Below are positions 17,203 to 26,514 of a stretch of DNA of 64,000 nucleotides, piece after piece. The translations under genes and the position numbers were made by a program. The stretch is from Arachidicoccus rhizosphaerae (lineage in GTDB: Bacteria; Bacteroidota; Bacteroidia; Chitinophagales; Chitinophagaceae). Under the pieces are notes generated by a model. It saw only the letters and a program-made list of their open reading frames with translations, had not been told where the DNA came from and searched no databases. Every line of letters begins with the position of its first letter. Position 1 is the stretch's first letter. The stretch is from NCBI RefSeq assembly GCF_900107765.1, contig NZ_FNQY01000008.1, positions 62,001 through 126,000 of the forward strand, given 5' to 3'.

Positions 17203-18198
17203 TTAAGGAAACTTACGCAGCACGCTTAAGCGCAACACCAGTTCTATGACCATCAGAAAAACAGCCGCCATAATAAAGGGCAGTGATTTTTCTTCATAGC
17301 GATTAAAAGAAGTGATTTTTACATCTGATTTTTCCAGTTTGCCGATACTCTCATAAACTTTGGTCAGGGTCTTATTATCTGCTGCCTGAAAATACTGACC
17401 GCCGGTCTGACGGGCGATATTTTTCAGCAGCTCCGGATTAAAGTCCAGTTGTCTGGTTCCTTGTCCTAAGGGATCATTGTCATCTACGGTTTTATTGCTG
17501 CCGATACCGATGGTATAGACTTTTATACCATAGGTCTTAGCCATGGAAGTGGCAATATCCGGAGAGATCTTACCGCCAAAGTCCATCCCGTCTGTCAGTA
17601 AGATAATAACCTTGCTCTTGGCCTTACTATACCTTAAACGGTCAATGCTGGTGGCAAGACCGGAGCCGATAGCCGTCCCTTCTTCTTCCAGGTAACCGCT
17701 GTTGATCTGGCTGATTTGCTGGAGCACCATATTATAATCCGTCGTAACGGGCGTGAGGGTGAAACTGATATTGCTGAAAATCACAACGCCGATCCGGTCT
17801 CCTTCTCTGCTACGGACAAAATCCATCGCCACGTTTTTTGCAGCTTCCAGCCTGTTGGGGATAAAATCTCTTTCAGTCATGGAACCACTGATATCCAGGC
17901 ACAGGACCATATCGATGCCCTGACCGTCTGTTGAGGTTTCGGTAAAGCTATTTCTGGGCCTGGCCATGGCGATAATCAAAGCGCCGAGGGCCAGGATTCT
18001 GAGCCAAAAGGGTACCGGCATCAGGGCAGACTTCCAGCTCCTTGATTTTTTAATCTCCCGGGTGGTAGACAGCGCCAGCGACGCAGATTTAACCTGCTGT
18101 TTTCTATAGTGCAGCAGTACCAGTACCGGCAGCGTGGCCAACAGCACCAGTAGCCAGGGGTACGCAAAATCTGTTTGTTGGAACCAGTTGACGATCAT
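17203..18198 (-). CDS. batA: BatA-like VWA-domain membrane protein
   Basis: 331 residues. An N-terminal aerotolerance-regulator segment with two membrane helices (about 14-30 and 65-80) leads into a von Willebrand A domain whose MIDAS motif DISGS (D102-S106) and later TAIGSG and LTDGMD metal-ligand regions are intact. A C-terminal helix (about 308-326) completes the anchor. BatA proteins work with MoxR ATPases in oxidative-stress or envelope maturation roles that remain poorly defined. Last gene of the moxR operon; its start overlaps the preceding stop by 4 nt. The batB and batC genes that often follow are absent. Confidence 0.88.
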   Translation of the reverse strand: MIVNWFQQTDFAYPWLLVLLATLPVLVLLHYRKQQVKSASLALSTTREIKKSRSWKSALMPVPFWLRILALGALIIAMARPRNSFTETSTDGQGIDMVLCLDISGSMTERDFIPNRLEAAKNVAMDFVRSREGDRIGVVIFSNISFTLTPVTTDYNMVLQQISQINSGYLEEEGTAIGSGLATSIDRLRYSKAKSKVIILLTDGMDFGGKISPDIATSMAKTYGIKVYTIGIGSNKTVDDNDPLGQGTRQLDFNPELLKNIARQTGGQYFQAADNKTLTKVYESIGKLEKSDVKITSFNRYEEKSLPFIMAAVFLMVIELVLRLSVLRKFP

Positions 18199-19217
18199 TT
18201 TTTAGTTTGTGTTTCCAGAATTTGTTTTTCTATGCTTTGTAAAGTTTTACGGGCGATACCAACCGCCTCTTTTGTTTGATCCACTTCAGGGCTGTGTTCG
18301 GCGAATTTCACGTAATCACTCAGATTCGTGAAAGACTCCAGATCCAGTCTTTCCTGGTGACGTACCAGATAATTTTGCAGACTTAAGACCATTTCCTTAG
18401 AAGTGGCCTGGAAGGCGTGGGTGGATAATCGCTGATCAAAATAAGCTCTGCAGATATCCAGCAGCCGGGTATAAAACTCTTTGAATTTGCCTGCTTCCAC
18501 AAGACCCTCTTTTTCCAATTGGTCTATTTGTCCAAGGGCCCAGGTAAGCGGGGGACCTTTGATCACCGGTCTACCGGTCCTGGGTTTATTTTTTCTTTTT
18601 CTGAGCCACCAGATCAGTAAGACGATCAGAAGCGCCAACACCAGGATGGCCGCCACAATATATAACCAGGTATAATCTGTGTAATTAACCGGAAGAATCT
18701 CTTTTAAGGGATGATAGTCTTTGAGCTGACTTACATCCACCGGCAGGACCTGTAAGCTTACAGGCCGGGTGGTAAGGGCATACTGCTGATGATTAATATC
18801 ACTGACCACCGGCTCTATCACCGGGATCTGCCAGCTGCCGGAATCAAAAGAAGTAATGGTTAATTTCTGCATATAGGTCGTCTGACCGTCTACGGAAATC
18901 GTATCCATCTTGCCTTGCTTTACCACCTGGATATGGCCGGCCGTATCTTCGATCTTAAACCAGGAATGCAGGGTCTGTGCGGGATCTGTCAGGTTTTCTA
19001 CTTTTAATTGTAAGGTGACCTGTTCACCCAGTACAATCTGATCCCGGTCCAGGGTAACAACGGCCTGCTGGGCCCTGGTCATCTGGGGGTGTACTGCGGC
19101 AAGTAATATCAGTAAAAGAACAGAAAGTTTCCAAAGACCGGCCGTGGACCTGCCTGGGCGGGAACGGAAAAAGTCTTCAGGAAAGCATAGCGAGCTTTGT
19201 ACATGATTTTGTTGCAT
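18195..19217 (-). CDS. BatD-like membrane protein
   Basis: 340 residues. A hydrophobic segment with a possible cleavage site (about 29-50, TRAQQ) is followed by a beta-rich extracytoplasmic domain starting VVTLDRDQIVLGEQV, as in BatD. One membrane helix (about 181-205) is followed by a basic stretch and a helical cytosolic domain of about 120 residues. The first 25 residues are poorly conserved-looking and the true start may lie further in. It lies between DUF58 and batA on one strand (39-nt gap upstream, 4-nt overlap downstream), so it is part of the MoxR-associated membrane complex. Family-level call only. Confidence 0.7.
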   Translation of the reverse strand: MQQNHVQSSLCFPEDFFRSRPGRSTAGLWKLSVLLLILLAAVHPQMTRAQQAVVTLDRDQIVLGEQVTLQLKVENLTDPAQTLHSWFKIEDTAGHIQVVKQGKMDTISVDGQTTYMQKLTITSFDSGSWQIPVIEPVVSDINHQQYALTTRPVSLQVLPVDVSQLKDYHPLKEILPVNYTDYTWLYIVAAILVLALLIVLLIWWLRKRKNKPRTGRPVIKGPPLTWALGQIDQLEKEGLVEAGKFKEFYTRLLDICRAYFDQRLSTHAFQATSKEMVLSLQNYLVRHQERLDLESFTNLSDYVKFAEHSPEVDQTKEAVGIARKTLQSIEKQILETQTKK

Positions 19218-19256
19218 ATCTTTCTTTCGATATAATATTATTGGGTGCCGGAGGCG

Positions 19257-20201
19257 CTATTTTCTTTTAATAAAAAACTGTTGCAAAATACCTACAAAAT
19301 CCTGGCCCGTCTCAATTTGGAGTAAATCTGCACCCACTTTTTTAAACTGACTGCGGGCCTGAGCGGTAATTTCATCAAACTGTTTGCTGTACCGGAGTCT
19401 GGCATTTTTATTATTACTGTCAAATAAGAAATGGTCGCCCGATTCCGGATCGCTGATTTCTACAAGTCCGATGCGGGGCAGCTGCATATCCATGCGGTCA
19501 AAGACCTGTATGCCAATTACATCATGCTTTTTGGCGGCAACGCCCAGCGCCTGATCATAACTATCCGCAACAAAATCGCTTAAGATAAAGACAATGGATT
19601 TATGTTTGGCGGTACTGGATAAAAAGCGCAGGGCTCTTTCCAAATCGGTTTTACCTGACTGCGGATTAAAGCTCAGCAGTTCCCGGACGATCCTTAGTAC
19701 ATGCTGCCGGCCTTTTTTGGCCGGCACGTATTTTTCAATCCGGTCACTGAATAAGATGGTGCTGATTTTATCGTTATTGCTGACAGCAGAAAAGGCAATA
19801 GCCGCCGATATTTCTGTTATCAGGTCTTTTTTGGATTGTTTGTAAGTGCCAAACAGATTACTGGCACTGGTGTCTATCAGCAAATAGACACTCAGTTCCC
19901 TTTCTTCCTCAAATAATTTACTATAGGCGTGGCCCATCCTGGCAGACACGTTCCATTCAATAAAACGGATATCGTCCCCCGGCTGATATTCTCTGACTTC
20001 CTTAAAGGCCATCCCCCGGCCCTTGAAGGCTGAGTGATATTCTCCGGAAAACATATGATTGGTCAGCCGTTTACTTTTGATCTCCAGTTCTCGGACCCTG
20101 CTGGCAATAGAAGCCTCATTATCAATATCTTCCGTGATTAACGGGGTATTGATATTATTATGTTGTGATGACTTGTATTTATTTTTCCTTAAAGAAAACA
20201 C
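19257..20201 (-). CDS. DUF58-domain protein (MoxR-associated)
   Basis: 314 residues, no membrane segment. It contains the DUF58 hallmark EYQPGDDIRFIEWNVSAR (about 93-110) and a VWA-like core with a DTSAS MIDAS (about residues 131-135). It is encoded directly after moxR and before the BatD-like gene, the usual order. DUF58 proteins are thought to be MoxR client or adaptor proteins; the biochemical role is not established. Confidence 0.9.
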   Translation of the reverse strand: MFSLRKNKYKSSQHNNINTPLITEDIDNEASIASRVRELEIKSKRLTNHMFSGEYHSAFKGRGMAFKEVREYQPGDDIRFIEWNVSARMGHAYSKLFEEERELSVYLLIDTSASNLFGTYKQSKKDLITEISAAIAFSAVSNNDKISTILFSDRIEKYVPAKKGRQHVLRIVRELLSFNPQSGKTDLERALRFLSSTAKHKSIVFILSDFVADSYDQALGVAAKKHDVIGIQVFDRMDMQLPRIGLVEISDPESGDHFLFDSNNKNARLRYSKQFDEITAQARSQFKKVGADLLQIETGQDFVGILQQFFIKRK

Positions 20202-20307
20202 GGGAACATTGAATTTATCAGTGACGCAGGTGATGAACAGCCGCTAATAGGCTTATTTTAGCTATAAATCAGGTAGTTATCCTGGTTTATAGACCCAGTT
20301 TATAGAC

Positions 20308-21309
20308 CTAAGGTACCTGGATGGTTTTTAAAATCTCATCAATGATATTCTCCGAGCTGGTATTTTCTGCTTCTGCTTCGTAGGTGATGCCGATTCTATG
20401 ACGCATGACATCTTTACAAATCGCCTTGATATCCTCCGGAATGACATACCCACGGCTCTGCATGAAGGCATGCGCCTTACTGGCGAGCGCCAGGTTAATG
20501 CTTGCTCTGGGAGAGCCTCCATAACTGATAAATGGTCTGAGTTTATCCAGACCGTACTGTTCAGGATAACGGGTGGCAAAGACGATGTCCAGAATATATT
20601 TCTCGATTTTCTCGTCCATATAGATTTTGCTGACCAGGTCTCTGGCTTCCTTGATGGCCTGCAGGGTGATAATAGGCTGGATGGCTTTTTTGCCGTTTAA
20701 CCGGGAGGCCTCCTGGCGGATAATCTGCAGCTCTTCCTGTTTGGTCGGATAGCCAACGACTACCTTTAACATAAAACGGTCCACCTGGGCTTCCGGCAAC
20801 ATATAAGTCCCTTCCTGTTCCAGCGGGTTTTGCGTTGCCAGTACCAGGAACGGTTCAGGCAGTTGATAGGATTGATCGCTGATCGTGACCTGCTTTTCCT
20901 GCATAGCTTCCAGCAGGGCGCTTTGAACTTTGGCGGGGGCACGGTTGATTTCATCGGCCAGGATAAAGTTGGCAAAGACCGGACCTTTACGTACCACAAA
21001 TTCTGCTTTCTGCTGGTGGTAGATCATCGTTCCGATCACGTCTGCCGGTAATAGATCCGGTGTAAACTGTATACGGCTGAATTGTCCCTGCACAGCGGAG
21101 GCCAAAGATTTAATGGTCAGGGTTTTAGCCAGACCAGGCACCCCTTCCAGCAGCACATGACCGTTGGAGAGCAGGCCGATTAGTAAACGGTCAATCATAT
21201 AGGTCTGACCGACAATTTTTTCAGATAATTCTTTTTTTATGCTTTCTATAAAAGAGGATTTCTGCTCTACTTGTTCGTTAACCTGTAAAATTTCTTCTTC
21301 TAGACTCAT
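20308..21309 (-). CDS. MoxR-family AAA+ ATPase
   Basis: 333 residues. Walker A GVPGLAKT (56-63), Walker B FILADEINRAP (D119, E120), sensor region ATQNPLEQEGTY and the C-terminal lid identify a MoxR ATPase, a chaperone-like AAA+ enzyme that remodels or inserts metal into VWA-domain partners. First gene of a four-gene operon (moxR, DUF58, BatD-like, batA). It is divergent from ubiE across 180 nt. Confidence 0.95.
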   Translation of the reverse strand: MSLEEEILQVNEQVEQKSSFIESIKKELSEKIVGQTYMIDRLLIGLLSNGHVLLEGVPGLAKTLTIKSLASAVQGQFSRIQFTPDLLPADVIGTMIYHQQKAEFVVRKGPVFANFILADEINRAPAKVQSALLEAMQEKQVTISDQSYQLPEPFLVLATQNPLEQEGTYMLPEAQVDRFMLKVVVGYPTKQEELQIIRQEASRLNGKKAIQPIITLQAIKEARDLVSKIYMDEKIEKYILDIVFATRYPEQYGLDKLRPFISYGGSPRASINLALASKAHAFMQSRGYVIPEDIKAICKDVMRHRIGITYEAEAENTSSENIIDEILKTIQVP

Positions 21310-21476
21310 TTTTGGAGAAAATTAGAGCGTGAATGTACGAAGTATAATGCTTGGATTGGTTAATTATATTTTAAAAAAAATAGTTATAAGCAGCGGGTGT
21401 TAACAGCGCCTTTATTCCTGTTTAGGACTTGGGCGAACCCATAGAATTACCTGAATGGAAACCAGTTAAAAGCCTT

Positions 21477-21484
21477 TATCTTTG
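21477..21484 (+). promoter_or_regulatory. Candidate -7 element directly before ubiE
   Basis: TATCTTTG matches TAnnTTTG and ends only 5 nt before the ubiE ATG (21490). If it is used, the message would be leaderless or nearly so. No TTG at -33 spacing was found. Confidence 0.4.
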
Positions 21485-21489
21485 CAGCT

Positions 21490-22233
21490 ATGACAAAGTA
21501 CGCACATGATGAGATTCTGCCTTTCGATGGCAGTGAGCAGGATAAGAAGCACCAGGTGGAGCATATGTTTGATGATATCGCCCCTAAATATGATTTTCTG
21601 AACCGCTTTTTAAGCCTTGGAATCGATGTGCAGTGGCGTAAAAAAGCCATCAAAAGGTTAAAGGCGCTGGAGCCCACACAAATCCTGGATGTCGCTACCG
21701 GTACGGGAGATGTGGCCATTATGACCTATCATATGCTTCGTCCTGAAAAAATTGTGGGAGTGGATATCTCTCAGGGCATGCTGCAGATCGGGAGGGAAAA
21801 AATAGCGAAAGCAGGCCTGGCAGATAAAATCAACCTCCGGCAGGCCGATAGCGTGGCCCTTCCTTTTGAAGATGATAGTTTTGATGCTATTACCGTAGCC
21901 TTTGGTGTCCGCAATTTTCAGGAACTGGAAAAAGGGCTGGCAGAGATGCGGCGCGTGCTGAAGCCGGGTGGCAAATTAATCGTTCTGGAATTCTCCAGAC
22001 CCCGTAATGTTATTTTTAAAGGTTTATATAATTTTTATATGAATTCTGTGACGCCTGCCATGGGTAATTTATTCTCTAAAAATAAGGAGGCTTATAGTTA
22101 TTTAAATAAATCCGCCCGCGCATTCCCGGAAAGAAATGACTTTATCCGGATTTTAAATGGCGTTCACTTTAAAGATACCTTATTTAAGCCGCTGACCCTG
22201 GGAATCTGCTGTATTTATGAAGGCGTAAAATAA
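21490..22233 (+). CDS. ubiE: Demethylmenaquinone methyltransferase UbiE/MenG
   Basis: 247 residues. It has the class I SAM-binding motif LDVATGTGDV (66-75), the UbiE signature YDFLNRFLSLGID near the N-terminus, FGVRNFQELEKGL, and a C-terminal GICCIYEG-type end. It methylates demethylmenaquinone, the last step of menaquinone synthesis; Bacteroidota respire with menaquinone. Length fits the family. The start is the first ATG after the promoter-like box. Confidence 0.95.
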   Translation: MTKYAHDEILPFDGSEQDKKHQVEHMFDDIAPKYDFLNRFLSLGIDVQWRKKAIKRLKALEPTQILDVATGTGDVAIMTYHMLRPEKIVGVDISQGMLQIGREKIAKAGLADKINLRQADSVALPFEDDSFDAITVAFGVRNFQELEKGLAEMRRVLKPGGKLIVLEFSRPRNVIFKGLYNFYMNSVTPAMGNLFSKNKEAYSYLNKSARAFPERNDFIRILNGVHFKDTLFKPLTLGICCIYEGVK

Positions 22234-22283
22234 GCAGGTCATTTGACGCCGGCATTACACCGGTTACTTAAAATCCGTTTTCT

Positions 22284-22628
22284 ATGAAGACTATTTGGAT
22301 TATTCTATTACTTGTTTGCTCCAATATCTTTATGACGACCGCCTGGTACTGGCATCTTAAACCGGGCGTGGCTAGTCTGCCTGTCTGGAAAATTGTATTA
22401 ATCAGCTGGGGGATTGCCTTTTTTGAATATTGTCTGACCGTGCCGGCCAATCACTACGGCAGGGAGTGGGGGATAGGCGCCTTTCAATTAAAAATTATCC
22501 AGGAAGTAGTGACGCTGGTGGTCTTTACCTTCTTTGCGATTTTTTATCTGAAAGAACCTTTTCACTGGAAATATCTGATCAGTTTTTTATGTGTGCTGGC
22601 GGCTGTTTATTTTGCTTTTAAAAAATAA
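22284..22628 (+). CDS. DMT-superfamily (DUF486) small membrane protein
   Basis: 114 residues with four predicted helices and the DUF486 pattern (SNIFMTTAWYWHLK, WGIAFFEYCLTVPANHYGR, FYLKEPFHWKYL). The family belongs to the drug/metabolite transporter superfamily; substrates are unknown. It follows ubiE by about 50 nt on the same strand and may be co-transcribed. Confidence 0.88.
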   Translation: MKTIWIILLLVCSNIFMTTAWYWHLKPGVASLPVWKIVLISWGIAFFEYCLTVPANHYGREWGIGAFQLKIIQEVVTLVVFTFFAIFYLKEPFHWKYLISFLCVLAAVYFAFKK

Positions 22629-22854
22629 TATTGCCAACCAATAGCGTAAGGGATGAAAAAATACAACCATAGGCACTGGGTTTAGAACTGTTCATATCAG
22701 GTCTTTCGAAATCCGTAACTCATAGGCTATGTTTCCATAGGTCGTATTTTCACGCGCCATTAAAAAGTAAATGAGGTTTTATTTATATCTGATAAAGTGA
22801 TATTAACAATATAGGCTTGGCAAGCCAGTGGAAATTCGTTATATTCGTTAATAC

Positions 22855-23772
22855 ATGATATTAAACACCGTCTGCGGCTTGTTCGCTGCACCGAAAATAC
22901 CCTATGAACAAATCCTTCATCTTGAAAACAAAGCTCCTAACCTGATCGTATATGCGATCCCGTTTATGGCTTTTTTTACACTTCTTGAAATGTGGGTCTC
23001 CTGGCGTGAAAAACATAAGTTATATAAGGTAAAGGAAAGTATTGGTTCGACACTTGTCGGGCTGGGTAATGTGCTGATTAACTTATTATTAAAGGTGGGT
23101 CTTTTGTATTTTTTTGTATGGCTATATAATGTGCTGCCTTGGCGTATGGAGTTGCAATGGTGGACGCTGATTCCCTGTTATATATTGTTTGACTTTTGCA
23201 GTTACTGGGCACACCGTTTTTCTCATTCCCAGCGGTTCTTATGGTCGACACATGTGGTCCACCATTCAGCGGAAAGCTATAACCTGACGGTTTCTTTTCG
23301 GTTAAGCTGGATTCAAAACATAAAGATTATATTTTTTATTCCGGTAGCTTTATGCGGATTTCATCCGCTGGTATTTTTCGTTGTCAGCCAAATCAGTGTG
23401 CTATTTCAGTTTTGGGTACATACCGAATATATCAAAAAACTTCCGTGGATATTTGAGTACATTTTAGCCACCCCTTCCAATCACAGGGTGCATCATGGAT
23501 CACAGGAAAAATACCTTGATAAAAATTTTGCGGCCACTTTTATTTTCTGGGATCGCCTTTTTAGGACGTATCAAAAAGAAGAAGAACCACCGGTTTATGG
23601 TCTCACTACTAAAATCGGGAACAGGTTGAACCCCATTTACCTTAACTTTCATGAGTTAAAAGACATTTGGCAGGATGTCAGAAAAGCTAAAGGTTGGCGA
23701 AAGAAATGGTTTTATTTATTTGGGAGCCCGGTCGCCATTGACCTGGAGAAAAAAGGGAAATCGGTGTCTTGA
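22855..23772 (+). CDS. Sterol-desaturase/fatty-acid-hydroxylase family membrane enzyme
   Basis: 305 residues with several membrane helices and the three di-iron histidine boxes: HRFSH (120-124), HVVHH (133-137) and HRVHH (210-214). Members hydroxylate or desaturate lipids, or cleave alkylglycerol ethers, using O2. The substrate cannot be assigned; bacterial homologues often act on fatty acids or carotenoids. The gene stands alone (226-nt gap before it, convergent neighbour after it). Confidence 0.88.
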   Translation: MILNTVCGLFAAPKIPYEQILHLENKAPNLIVYAIPFMAFFTLLEMWVSWREKHKLYKVKESIGSTLVGLGNVLINLLLKVGLLYFFVWLYNVLPWRMELQWWTLIPCYILFDFCSYWAHRFSHSQRFLWSTHVVHHSAESYNLTVSFRLSWIQNIKIIFFIPVALCGFHPLVFFVVSQISVLFQFWVHTEYIKKLPWIFEYILATPSNHRVHHGSQEKYLDKNFAATFIFWDRLFRTYQKEEEPPVYGLTTKIGNRLNPIYLNFHELKDIWQDVRKAKGWRKKWFYLFGSPVAIDLEKKGKSVS

Positions 23773-23947
23773 CATTTTGTGTTTATTGTTGATCAAAGTT
23801 TCAAATTATAATAGTGAACTTGCCTGAAATCAACCACATACCTTTCAGGAAAATAAGGGCTTTGGATTATAAATAAATGAATTTATTGTGTTTAGAATAT
23901 GATAAAGGCAGCAGCCAACCATTTTAGTAGCGATATGATTAGAATTT

Positions 23948-24460
23948 TTATTCTAACAGTTTAATCAATTCCTCCGGACTAGCCCCCGTCGGAAAGGTTT
24001 TGACCAGTTCCCGCTTCTTATTATAAGCGGCCATATAAGGGGTCATTTCTAAATGATAGAAGCTGGGGATCGCATAATTGACATCTTTTACAAAATGTAC
24101 ATTGGGCAGGTTATCCAGGTGGTACTTTTTAGCAAATGCGTCGATCTCTTCAAAAGAGGCGGCATATGTTGCCCAGATAAAGTCGATTTTTTTCAATTTA
24201 TCCATGGCGCTTGCAAGTCTGGTAGCCTCATGCTGGCAATGTTCACAATCCGGATTGAAAAAAGTAATGACGACGGCTGTTTTTTTCGGCGTTTGAGCAA
24301 CGTTAAGCCAGCTGCTGTCTTGCCTGAGTAATAGAAAATTAGGAAGGGAAGAATCCTTTCTGTATGGAGGGAGGCTGTCATAATCATTCTGGGCCTTGGT
24401 TTGCAGTGAACCCAATAAAAATACAGCCAGTAGCGCCGATAATACTATTTTAACCTTCAT
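23948..24460 (-). CDS. Periplasmic thioredoxin-like protein (TlpA/redoxin type)
   Basis: 170 residues with a signal peptide (about 1-23, QTKAQ). The thioredoxin active site is C72-EH-C75 after ITFFNPD, and a cis-Pro region lies near the end (MTPYMAAYN). It probably reduces or exchanges disulfides in the periplasm, or serves cytochrome c or peroxide chemistry; no partner gene is adjacent. The ABC exporter gene lies about 170 nt upstream on the same strand. Confidence 0.85.
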   Translation of the reverse strand: MKVKIVLSALLAVFLLGSLQTKAQNDYDSLPPYRKDSSLPNFLLLRQDSSWLNVAQTPKKTAVVITFFNPDCEHCQHEATRLASAMDKLKKIDFIWATYAASFEEIDAFAKKYHLDNLPNVHFVKDVNYAIPSFYHLEMTPYMAAYNKKRELVKTFPTGASPEELIKLLE

Positions 24461-24524
24461 GTTGATTGTGCTTTATTTTTGAATTACATCATCGTTCCCA
24501 GGTAAAGTAAAGCCGGCTAATCAC

Positions 24525-24540
24525 CGCCTTTTATAAGGCG
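24525..24540. repeat. Short perfect hairpin between ABC exporter and TlpA-like genes
   Basis: CGCCTT and AAGGCG pair around TTAT. It lies about 90 nt after the exporter stop and 65 nt before the thioredoxin-like start on the minus strand. No T-run follows, so its role is uncertain. Confidence 0.4.
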
Positions 24541-24627
24541 ATTGGTTTTAAACATAATCATCCGTATCCTTTACTTATCCAGGTTTAGATGCCGCAGTAA
24601 AATTAAGGTTTAATGTGGCAAAGTTTG

Positions 24628-26391
24628 TTAGGAAAATGCAGTATTTCTTTCCAGTCTTTCTCCCACCTGCTGACGCCACATGGCATAATAAAGTCCCTTT
24701 TGTTCTAAAAGCTCCTGATGACTGCCAATTTCTGCGAATTTCCCCTTTTCCAGCACATAAATAACATCTGCATGCATAATGGTGGAAAGCCGGTGGGCAA
24801 TCAGAATGGTAATCTGCTGCTTATCTAATGAGATGTCTTTGATGGTAGCAGTAATGGCCTGCTCTGTGATGGAGTCCAGGGCAGAGGTCGCTTCATCAAA
24901 GATCAGCAGCCGAGGTTTTCTAAGCAGGGCCCGGGCGATGGATAACCTTTGTTTTTCTCCGCCCGACAGCTTCATGCCATTTTCGCCCAGTATGGTTTTA
25001 AGGCCGTTTGGGGATTTTTCCAACAGATGCATGGCGGATGCTTTTTGCATGGCATCCAGCATTTCTTTTTCGGTGGCATCGCTTTTAACAAACTGCAGGT
25101 TGGCATGGATGGTGCCGGCAAATAGCTGGGTATCCTGGGTGACAAAGCCGATTTGTCTTCTTAACTGGTTATAGCGGATGGCGGAAGAGTCGATTTCATT
25201 AAACAGAATACTGCCTGACAGAGGCCTGTAAAGACCTACCAGAAGTTTGACCAGGGTCGACTTACCGGAACCGGAGGGCCCGACAAAGGCGATGGTCTGT
25301 CCGGTTCTGACCTCAAAGGACAGGTGGTCTATACTGTTATAGTCAGCGGATTTATGTTTAAAGACAACATTGTCAAATCTTAAACTGTCCAGCGCTCCCA
25401 GATCCGTAGGGGCGGCAGGCCGGGTTTCAATGGGTTTTACCATTAGCCTGTCAAAACTCCGGATAGAAGCGTCCACTTCGCGGTACTGCAGGATAATATT
25501 GCCCAGATCCTGCAAGGGCCCGAAAATAGTGGTGGAAATAAACTGCATGGCAATCAGCTCCCCGGTCGTAAGGACCTTTCTGAAAATCAGCCATAACAGG
25601 ATAAATAAAATAGATTGTTTCAGCACGTTTAGGGTCGTGCCCTGTAAAAAGGAAAGGGTCCGGACCTTTTTTACTTTTTCCATTTCCAGATCAAAGATGG
25701 AGGCCGTCAGCCCTTTGAGTCGTCTGATCTCCGGAAAGGTAAGCCCAAGGGATCTCACCAGCTCAATATTTCTGAGACTTTCTGTAATAATCCCCGACAT
25801 GGCATAGGTCTCTTTATTGATGGAACGCTGTATGGTCTTTATCTTTTTACTCAAAAGGCCGGTCAGAGAACCCAGCAGAACGATACCGATTAAAAATACG
25901 GGGATGAGCATCCAGTTTTTGGTGATGGAATACCAGATGAGAAAACCAATGCCGACAACGGAGGAAAATAAGATATTGATAAAAGAGGTGACAAATCGCT
26001 CCGTATCGGTTTTGACTTTTTGCAAAATAGATAAGGTCTCACCGCTTCTGTTTTCTTCGAACTCCTGAAAATTTAACCGGAGGGTTTGTTTGAGGCCGTC
26101 ATTAAAGATTTTCTCGCCGAATCTGGCGGTGGCAAGCCGGATAAAATAATCCTGGAAGGCTTTTGCCAGCCGGGAAAGCAGTGCCACTGCCACTGCCACC
26201 AGCAGCCAGAACAGTACGCCCTTTACCAGGCCTTTTTCCGTACTGACAACGGGGTGGGTGGCGTAATCATCAATGATTTTCCCAAAGATAACCGGATCTA
26301 TCAGACTGAGCAACTGCGCAGCGGTTGCGAGTAGCAGTGCGATAAAAATCAGAGTCTTATGCGGTTTAAGGTATTTCCAGAGTGTTTCCAT
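24628..26391 (-). CDS. ABC exporter, fused permease and ATPase
   Basis: 587 residues from ATG 26391; an upstream in-frame start would add ten residues. An N-terminal six-helix exporter domain (about 1-310) joins an ATPase domain with Walker A GPSGSGKST (about 369-377), Q-loop GFVTQDTQLF, signature LSGGEKQRL, Walker B LLIFDEATSALD and H-loop AHRLSTI. MsbA/multidrug-type half transporters work as homodimers and move lipids or hydrophobic compounds outward. No partner or substrate gene is adjacent. It is divergent from the SDR gene. Confidence 0.92.
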   Translation of the reverse strand: METLWKYLKPHKTLIFIALLLATAAQLLSLIDPVIFGKIIDDYATHPVVSTEKGLVKGVLFWLLVAVAVALLSRLAKAFQDYFIRLATARFGEKIFNDGLKQTLRLNFQEFEENRSGETLSILQKVKTDTERFVTSFINILFSSVVGIGFLIWYSITKNWMLIPVFLIGIVLLGSLTGLLSKKIKTIQRSINKETYAMSGIITESLRNIELVRSLGLTFPEIRRLKGLTASIFDLEMEKVKKVRTLSFLQGTTLNVLKQSILFILLWLIFRKVLTTGELIAMQFISTTIFGPLQDLGNIILQYREVDASIRSFDRLMVKPIETRPAAPTDLGALDSLRFDNVVFKHKSADYNSIDHLSFEVRTGQTIAFVGPSGSGKSTLVKLLVGLYRPLSGSILFNEIDSSAIRYNQLRRQIGFVTQDTQLFAGTIHANLQFVKSDATEKEMLDAMQKASAMHLLEKSPNGLKTILGENGMKLSGGEKQRLSIARALLRKPRLLIFDEATSALDSITEQAITATIKDISLDKQQITILIAHRLSTIMHADVIYVLEKGKFAEIGSHQELLEQKGLYYAMWRQQVGERLERNTAFS

Positions 26392-26514
26392 AAGCCAATT
26401 TAAGCAATCTTTTTTAACCAACCGGAATTAGATAATTGTATTTTAGTTCGGGTGGTGGTCCCAGCATTCAATTTGTCGAATTTTACTACCTTGCCCTTCT
26501 AAAAACAGCGAATA

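Noticed and set aside
26391-26421. Longer N-terminus for the ABC exporter
   Set aside because: The extra ten residues (starting MVKKDC) add no domain; the ATG at 26391 begins the usual exporter N-terminus. Not decisive.
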